From NCBI GenBank assembly GCA_937898375.1, contig CALEJX010000230.1, forward strand, positions 1-7,412: a stretch of DNA of 7,412 bases. The letters run 5' to 3'. This document shows positions 5,689 to 7,412 of the stretch, piece after piece; within the stretch, counting starts at the first letter, position 1, and each line of letters starts with the position of its first letter. The translations under genes and the position numbers were made by a program. The stretch is from an uncultured Ruminococcus sp. (GTDB lineage Bacteria; Bacillota; Clostridia; Oscillospirales; Ruminococcaceae). The notes under the pieces were generated by a model that saw only the letters and a list, made by a program, of their open reading frames with translations, made no database searches and had not been told where the DNA came from.

Positions 5689-7368
5689 ATGAGAAACGGC
5701 CCTATCGGTCAGTATCTGGTACAGAAAGGTCTTATAACTGAAGAACAGCTTCAGGAAGTCCTTGCCAAGCAGAAAGAACAAAAGGGAAGACTTTTCGGTG
5801 ACGTAATTATCGATATGAAGCTCGTTACCGACGTTCAGTTCTGTCAGGTTCTCGCCGAGCGACTTAATGTGTCTTATATCGACCTTGATAATACCGAGCT
5901 TATGCCTGATATCGTCAAGAAGATACCTGAGGCAACTGCAAGAAAGTATAACGTCATCGCTGTCAGCAAGATAGGCAAGCGTATGACAGTTGCTACCAAC
6001 GACCCTATCAATTTCTATATTTTTGAGGATCTCCGTGTTATTACAGGCTGCAGCATAACACCTGTCCTTGCTACAAAGTCATCTATCAATCGTGCTATCG
6101 GTAAGATGTACTCTGAGGGACAGGTTAGCTCCGTTGTTGACGAAGCTACAAAGCAGAAAGAGGAAGAGCTCAACCTTGAAGAACTTAAGGATATCTCCGA
6201 GGAGAGAATTGAGAACGCTCCTATCGTTAAGCTTGCTACTGCTATCGTCGAGAACGCCCAGCGTCAGGACGCAACTGATATCCATATCGAGCCGTTCAAG
6301 GATAAGACCGTTATCCGTATCCGTGTAAACGGCGACCTTATCGAGCTTATGACCCTTTCCGCAGCGCTCCATACTTCGCTTGTTACTCGTTTCAAGATCT
6401 TGAGCGGTATGAATATTGCCGAGAAGCGTATCCCACAGGACGGTCGTATGTCACAGGTCGTTGACGGCACAACACTTGACCTCCGTGTATCTAACCTTCC
6501 AATGGTATACGGCGAGAAAGTCGTTCTCCGTATCCTCGCAACAGGCGATATGTCTTTGAGAAAAATAACCGACCTCGGTATGACCGAGTATAACTATAAG
6601 AGATTTGAGTCCTGTCTTAAAGTGCCGCAGGGAGTTGTCCTTGTAACAGGTCCTACAGGTTCAGGTAAATCTACCACACTTTATGCCGCACTTGGCGAGA
6701 TATCAAAGCCTAACAACAACGTTATCACCGTCGAAGACCCAGTCGAGAAAAAGATCGACGGCGTAAACCAGTGCCAGATAAACGAAAAGGCAGGCATGAC
6801 ATTCGGTGCAGCCCTCCGTTCTATCCTCCGTCAGGACCCTGACATCATAATGGTCGGAGAAATGCGTGATACCGAAACTGCCGAGATCGCTATCCGTGCC
6901 GCTATCACAGGACACCTTGTTCTGTCAACACTTCATACCAATGACGCCGCTTCCACTGTAACAAGACTTGTGGATATGGGCGTTGAGGCATACATGGTAG
7001 CAACCTCACTTATCGGTATCGTTGCTCAGCGTCTTACAAAGGTGCTTTGCCCTGAGTGCAAAAAGCCTAGAATGTCAACTGAGGAAGAAAACGAGCTTAT
7101 GGGTCTTGACCATTCAGTTCAGGTGTATGATCCATGCGGCTGTCCAAAGTGCAATAACACAGGATATAAGGGAAGAACTGCTATCCATGAGATACTTCTC
7201 GCAACACCGTCTATGCAGGCTCTTATCACAAGGGGAGCAAAAGCTGACGAAATTCAGGAGCTTGCAAAGAAAGAGGGCTGCCACCTGCTTCGTGACAACG
7301 TTTCAGAGCTTGTTCAGCAGGGCAAGACCTCAATGGACGAACTTATCCGTGTAACATATGCTGTATAA
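5689..7368 (+). CDS. pilB: Type IV pilus assembly/extension ATPase PilB (GspE family)
   Basis: From ATG 5689 the product is 559 residues, typical for PilB. An MshEN/T2SSE N-terminal domain (about 1-145) precedes a GspE-type ATPase core. The core has the Asp box DIHIEP (197-202), Walker A GPTGSGKS with K327, Walker B DIIMVGE with E391, the His box TGHLVLSTLHTND with H409 and H416, and a zinc-binding four-cysteine set (C454, C457, C485, C488, plus an extra C483). All catalytic residues are present. In the family, a cytoplasmic hexamer hydrolyses ATP to drive pilin polymerisation at the membrane. The upstream in-frame ATG at 5665 was rejected because it overlaps the Shine-Dalgarno sequences; GGAG at 5677-5680 is 8 bases before ATG 5689. 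Codon use leans to ATC, GTC, CTC and CGT, unlike addA. GspE of a type II secretion system is less likely in a Gram-positive. ComGA is usually shorter and lacks this N-terminal domain. Confidence 0.93.
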   Translation: MRNGPIGQYLVQKGLITEEQLQEVLAKQKEQKGRLFGDVIIDMKLVTDVQFCQVLAERLNVSYIDLDNTELMPDIVKKIPEATARKYNVIAVSKIGKRMTVATNDPINFYIFEDLRVITGCSITPVLATKSSINRAIGKMYSEGQVSSVVDEATKQKEEELNLEELKDISEERIENAPIVKLATAIVENAQRQDATDIHIEPFKDKTVIRIRVNGDLIELMTLSAALHTSLVTRFKILSGMNIAEKRIPQDGRMSQVVDGTTLDLRVSNLPMVYGEKVVLRILATGDMSLRKITDLGMTEYNYKRFESCLKVPQGVVLVTGPTGSGKSTTLYAALGEISKPNNNVITVEDPVEKKIDGVNQCQINEKAGMTFGAALRSILRQDPDIIMVGEMRDTETAEIAIRAAITGHLVLSTLHTNDAASTVTRLVDMGVEAYMVATSLIGIVAQRLTKVLCPECKKPRMSTEEENELMGLDHSVQVYDPCGCPKCNNTGYKGRTAIHEILLATPSMQALITRGAKADEIQELAKKEGCHLLRDNVSELVQQGKTSMDELIRVTYAV

Positions 7369-7395
7369 AAAAGATATATATGGAGGTAAATTCTA

Positions 7396-7412
7396 ATGGC
7401 AATCGACATTAA
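7396..7412 (+). CDS. Start of the next gene, possibly pilT (partial)
   Basis: GGAGG (7382-7386) is followed after 9 bases by ATG at 7396, and five codons (MAIDI) are visible before the window ends. The gap to pilB is only 27 bp with no terminator, so it is probably in the same operon. In type IV pilus clusters pilB is commonly followed by pilT or pilC. The MAIDI start resembles PilT N-termini, but five residues cannot settle it. Confidence 0.6.

Overview
The window looks like a chromosomal segment of a low-to-mid GC Gram-positive anaerobe of the class Clostridia, most likely a Ruminococcus-type Oscillospiraceae member. This rests on the addB-addA order, strong AAGGAGG-type ribosome binding sites, the Firmicutes-style attenuated infC-rpmI-rplT operon, and a type IV pilus ATPase of the Gram-positive ruminococcal/clostridial kind. 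The genus is an inference from gene content and style. All genes lie on the plus strand.

Bases 1-3940 hold the end of addB (with its iron-sulfur cysteines) and a complete addA. Together they encode the AddAB helicase-nuclease, the Gram-positive counterpart of RecBCD, which resects double-strand breaks for recombination. addA starts at TTG immediately after the addB stop, so the two are translationally linked.

Bases 3924-5370 are the translation operon infC-rpmI-rplT (IF3, L35, L20). Two sigma-A-type promoters drive it. The first overlaps the 3' end of addA. The second is a perfect TTGACA-17-TATAAT. The roughly 150-nt leader ends in a strong intrinsic terminator placed just before the infC ribosome binding site. 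By eye it can also form a competing antiterminator, as expected of the L20 autoregulatory leader. infC uses the rare ATT start codon. An intrinsic terminator closes the operon after rplT.

Bases 5371-5688 are non-coding. They contain a 178-bp imperfect palindromic element (5380-5557) with 20-bp terminal inverted repeats, resembling a miniature mobile or RNA-hairpin repeat, followed by a pilB leader with short alternative hairpins.

Bases 5689-7412 carry pilB (type IV pilus extension ATPase) and the first five codons of a further gene 27 bp downstream, plausibly another pilus gene such as pilT. The most interesting signal is the palindromic element. Six of the seven arm mismatches in its two conserved blocks would be G-U pairs in a minus-strand transcript but A-C mismatches in a plus-strand one, hinting that it is maintained as a minus-strand RNA hairpin.
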